A stretch of DNA of 64,000 nt from Kudoa neothunni (Eukaryota; Cnidaria): the NCBI GenBank assembly GCA_964304625.1, contig OZ199838.1, positions 4,836,001 through 4,900,000 of the forward strand, read 5' to 3'. The translations under genes were made by a program, and so were the position numbers. A model generated the notes under the pieces. It was not told the origin of the DNA. It did no database searches and was given only the letters and a program-made list of their open reading frames with translations. Below, one piece after another: positions 60,645-64,000 of this stretch; positions within the stretch are counted from its first letter, which is position 1; each line of letters opens with the position of its first letter.

Positions 60645-62056
60645 TAAATTTAAAAATTAATCTTAATTAATTAATTTCTTGATGTTCGTTAGTCCCCGTT
60701 TAAATCATGTAAGGACGTAATGCATGTAATAATATTTTTGGTTGTTTTGTTATCAATTAGTTTATATTCAAAAAATGATAAATGAAAATTTATTTAATTT
60801 AATGTTTATTTTATTTGATTCTATGGAATGGCAAAGCGAGATAATAGTTAATATTAAGCCTATTCAACCTACAAAGTCTACCACTCGCTATTTTCATGTA
60901 AAATCGTAACTGTGTTGTCTTTTAAAGTAACATATTTTTATGCTTATGCTGTAACTAGGTTGTCGGCATTTTTATCTATTTAGAAATAATCTATATCCTT
61001 AAAAATAAAACCTCCAGGTGGTTTTAACTGTCTCCTGTCTAAATTTGAGATCCATCATTTAATTGTATATTCTTTATGTTACATTTTAAGTTTTATGTTC
61101 GAATTTGTATCTAGACTCTGACATGAATTTTAGCTAAATTATCGTTAAAAATGTTGGTAAAACAAAATTCAGAGCATTCATTTATACACTTAAATAAATA
61201 AATGTCAATTTTAACAGAATATATTAGTTATTTTTCTTTGGTACATTAAGTAGGCATCTGTTTTGAATTTTCTGAATTTTTCTTAACCTGTTGCCTCAAT
61301 GTTTAAATAAAAATCTGGCTTATTAGAGAATAAGGAATTTTCTAGGATTATCCTTACAAAAGGAATATGAGGCAGGCTTCTAGACTTTACTGTACACAAA
61401 TAAAGTGTATCGGAATTCCCTGAAACCCCAAACGATTTGAAAGTATCATTTACCAACACTGCGCCACGCTTTGAAATTTCTTATCAAAAACCGGCGAGAG
61501 CGAGAAAACCGCCGGATCAATTAAATACCAAATAACATTTTTTGAAATGGTGATTTTTTTATGAACTATATGGATTGATTATATTTATTTGGCGTATTTA
61601 AATTGCTCTTTAAAATACAGAACTTAATCAAGCAATTACATTATTTTAGTACCATGATCTATTATTACTTATATATAAAGTTGTTGTTTCTAATATTTGA
61701 AATAATTATAATAACATTTTTTAGTTAGAATTGTTTACTGCTTTACATAAAAATGGTATGTTCAGGCAGGAATAAATAATAGCTTCAATCGTTGAGTGTT
61801 AAGTCATGGGGTAGGAAAAGATTTTTTTTCTTTCTCAGTGCGTAGAAAATTCAATTAAAAATAATTCAGAAAATTAACAAGTTGAAATATTTAAAATAAT
61901 AAAAAGCATAATTTTAAAACGGTTTTTACTGTTATTATTCTTTTTGCGTTTAGATATTAGGTAAAATTAAGCCTTGACTTTCACATGAGGGAGTGGGTGC
62001 GAAGTATGGGGAAATTAGCATGGGGTTACGAGTGTAAAATTTGTAGGGAAACACTG
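60564..62056. mobile_element. hAT-like non-autonomous element, 1.5 kb
   Basis: The left end CAGTGTTTCCCTACA and the right end (reverse complement CAGTGTTTCCCTACA) are identical over 15 bases and followed by related CCCC-containing stretches. The flanks CATTAAGG and CTTAAAGG match at 6 of 8 bases, a weakened octamer duplication. No transposase is visible. It sits between exon 2 of the small 60.4 kb gene and the exon-like pieces after 62.09 kb. Confidence 0.65.
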
Positions 62057-62093
62057 CTTAAAGGGGGAACGTGGTGAAGACACTATCTATAAG

Positions 62094-62698
62094 ATTGTAG
62101 AGATGACTTGTTCAGCCGCGTCCATAGAAGCTGTAACACACCAGCGAATCACATGCCACATGTAACTTGTAGCTTTATTTTTCTGCGATAATATGGGAAT
62201 ATAGAATATTGAAAATATTTGCCCTTGGTGAAAACCTCTCCAAACCATACCCCCTTTAATCTATACCGTTTAACCTCAATGCAAAGGCGTTGTATGTGTG
62301 GTGCCCTCAAGAGTTTTCATACTTTGTACATCCTACTCGGCTCAAACCCTAATTATAAGTATTCAATCTAGAATTAGGAATCAGGATTGGTTCATTTTGA
62401 AGATAAAAACACATTCGCTTTTGTGTTCTTAAAGGTAAATTTAATATTTTTACGTTAAATAGGAAATTCGCTAAATTTTAACTTGTTAGAAATTAAATAA
62501 ACTTGTATATTGAATGGTAGCTATAAATTCGGCGATGAGGTTCAAATTCCCTATTGCAGCAAAGAAGAATTGTATAATTTCGTAGAGCTCCATATGAGAG
62601 ATTACAACGTCACCTCGGACTTCGACCATAATCCATTCTTGAAGTGTGATCGAACTCTGAATAATTTTTTCCCATGCAAAATATTGAAAATTAATTAA
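62094..62698 (+). CDS. Unrecognised Cys-containing gene, 3' exons
   Basis: Exon-like pieces with GT-AG borders and matching phases: 62094-62161 (CRDDLFSRVHRSCNTPANHM), 62287-62335 (ALYVWCPQEFSYF), 62378-62434 (ESGLVHFEDKNTFAFVFLK), then an open stretch to the stop at 62698. The last stretch reads VQIPYCSKEELYNFVELHM, RDYNVTSDFDHNPFLKC and TLNNFFPCK. It has an Asn-Val-Thr glycosylation sequon and several Cys, suggesting a secreted or lumenal protein. Joining the last exon in phase needs an acceptor at about 62540. The family is not recognised. It could be the displaced 3' half of the 60.4 kb gene or a separate gene. Confidence 0.4.
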
Positions 62699-63904
62699 AA
62701 ATTCGTTACCCCTCATCAAATAAATGACTATTTTTATTCTTATTTATTAAAAAACAAGCATGTCTTTTGTTTATAAAATATAACAAATGAATATTAAATA
62801 TAATGATAAATATGAAATATTGGATAAATATTTTTTGGTTGTTATACAAAAAATACAAAGTGTTCTCTTTCGATGACGCTCACACAATCTGGCTGAGCGA
62901 ATCTTCTTCTAGAATTTCTTTATTCGTTGTTTTTTGCTCTCAACTTGATTTGTTCTGAATACCTTTTCTATGCGCGTTCGAACTCAAAGGTATTTCTGAC
63001 TCTAAATTTTTAGTCAAACCCCGAGGTTGCGCTGTATTTGGATTACAAAACAATGTCAAAGTTGAGGACGTTTACGTAGTTCCGTTTCTAGTAAAAATCA
63101 AGATTTTTCGATTAGAATTTCAGGGCTTTATAAGCCTAAAAATATAGGAGGATTTCAAAAACCCCGATTTTAAACACTAAATATTTTTGAACTTGAAGGA
63201 GTATTAAATGATTACATTAAACCATAAACAATTTAGTTTGAAAATTTACAATTTTCAACACTTTTATTTGATGGAGAATTTTTAATGGTTTCAGATTGTT
63301 TGAAAAACAAAATGAATAGAATTGGCGAAAAACTGCTGAATACACTTCCGGTAAAATACAACGAAATTTAATGTTAAATTAAAAATATATATGGCAAACT
63401 CAACATTATATCTGTTTATATTTATGTCATTAAAATTATACATCATTCTTGTTTTATTTCAAATTTTGTATTACTCTAAATAATTAGTAAGCAGAAGTTT
63501 TTTCATGGAAAGCAAGAGTATTAGAATTGGGCTAATAATGTTCACGCTATTTGTAGAAAATCGACTTTTTTAAACAGAGTAATAACGTAAAATGCTTTCT
63601 TTACCTTTTAATACATTATGAATTTGTTCAAAATAAATTTTAGAAATAACAGAGTAATTATTTTATTTTTAGTCGTATTGAGAATATATCGAAGTAAGAT
63701 CTCTTTAGTTAGTTAGAGCTCTAAGATCACAGTTTTCTCACGATCGCCTTCATCGATTTGTGTTTTTGATGCTGTGATTATCAAGTTCAATTTTATAAAA
63801 ACTACTCTAAACTGACTCTATTCATGTGAATGAGCTGCAATCGCAGATGCATTACATTTAGCATTGACGTAAATTTTAACCATCACTCCCAACCTCGATA
63901 AGAG
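62699..63904. other. Intergenic with one coding-like minus-strand stretch
   Basis: On the minus strand, 63044-62880 reads polar, protein-like sequence (NPNTAQPRGLTKNLESEIPL, NAHRKGIQNKSS, then after one TGA EQKTTNKEILEEDSLSQIV). An acceptor-like TACAG is at its upstream edge. It may be a terminal exon with an error or a decayed one. The rest is AT-rich without features. Confidence 0.3.
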
Positions 63905-64000
63905 ATGCAAAATACAGACAGTAGCCATACCGAACCGGAAATCGAGCTTGTAACATCCCGGGTTACACAACAGTGGCTAGTCGCTCGAGTGTTCCTCTCT
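63905..64000 (+). CDS. Possible first exon of a gene running off the window
   Basis: ATG at 63905 opens 32 codons without a stop (MQNTDSSHTEPEIELV, SRVTQQWLVARVFLS) up to the window edge. G+C rises clearly here. Too short to identify. Confidence 0.35.
   Translation, partial: MQNTDSSHTEPEIELVTSRVTQQWLVARVFLS

Noticed and set aside
1-64000. CRISPR arrays, operons of bacterial type, retrovirus-like or capsid-bearing elements
   Set aside because: No spaced repeat array, no polycistronic bacterial genes, and no reverse transcriptase, integrase, protease or capsid signature was seen on either strand.

Overview
This window comes from an AT-rich animal genome. Its genes are split by many short introns, mostly about 40-90 nt. 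Animal ancestry is supported by a 2-phosphoxylose phosphatase gene (proteoglycan synthesis), a CDK12/13-type kinase with its metazoan C-terminal tail, a dual-start glycyl-tRNA synthetase, and Merlin, hAT and Tc1/mariner-like DNA transposons. I cannot place it more precisely than an AT-rich, short-intron invertebrate. No rRNA, tRNA, CRISPR array or retrovirus-like element was recognised.

Layout. 1.2-3.8 kb: PXYLP1 and a LENG1-like gene lie head-to-tail, 99 bp apart. 3.9-6.7 kb: two terminal-inverted-repeat elements without genes. 7,385-21,288 and 21,489-35,384: the same ~13.9 kb block appears twice, separated by exactly 200 Ns. It holds the last exon of an unrecognised plus-strand gene, glycyl-tRNA synthetase (minus), an open plus-strand segment, a decayed Merlin transposon, a putative small gene, a decayed hAT element, and CDK12/13 (plus). 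The first copy ends at the gap and the second begins at it. The copies differ at 17 noticed sites, nearly all one-base length changes in base runs. This is what two overlapping contig ends look like when a scaffolder places them side by side, so the true genome probably has one copy. CDK12 is complete only in the second copy, ending at 36,044.

36.5-39.3 kb: two diverged direct ~1 kb repeats, separated by a 719 bp hAT-type element with a perfect 8 bp target duplication. 39.3-49.5 kb is gene-poor, with one unrecognised minus-strand gene at 44.3-44.7 kb. 51.3-52.8 kb: an unrecognised Ser/Asn-rich multi-exon gene (minus). 53.4-60.2 kb: TTC27 (minus). Its start lies 167 bp from a divergent small gene with a mitochondrial-type N-terminus (60.4 kb), whose end runs into a 1.5 kb hAT-like insertion. 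62.1-63.0 kb holds unrecognised exons, and the first exon of another gene may begin at 63,905.

The recognised genes are housekeeping: translation (GARS), transcription elongation (CDK12), ribosome-assembly-linked TTC27 and proteoglycan linkage trimming (PXYLP1). They do not form a pathway or cluster. The most consequential observations are the false duplication and its error pattern, and the positions of the transposons relative to coding exons.
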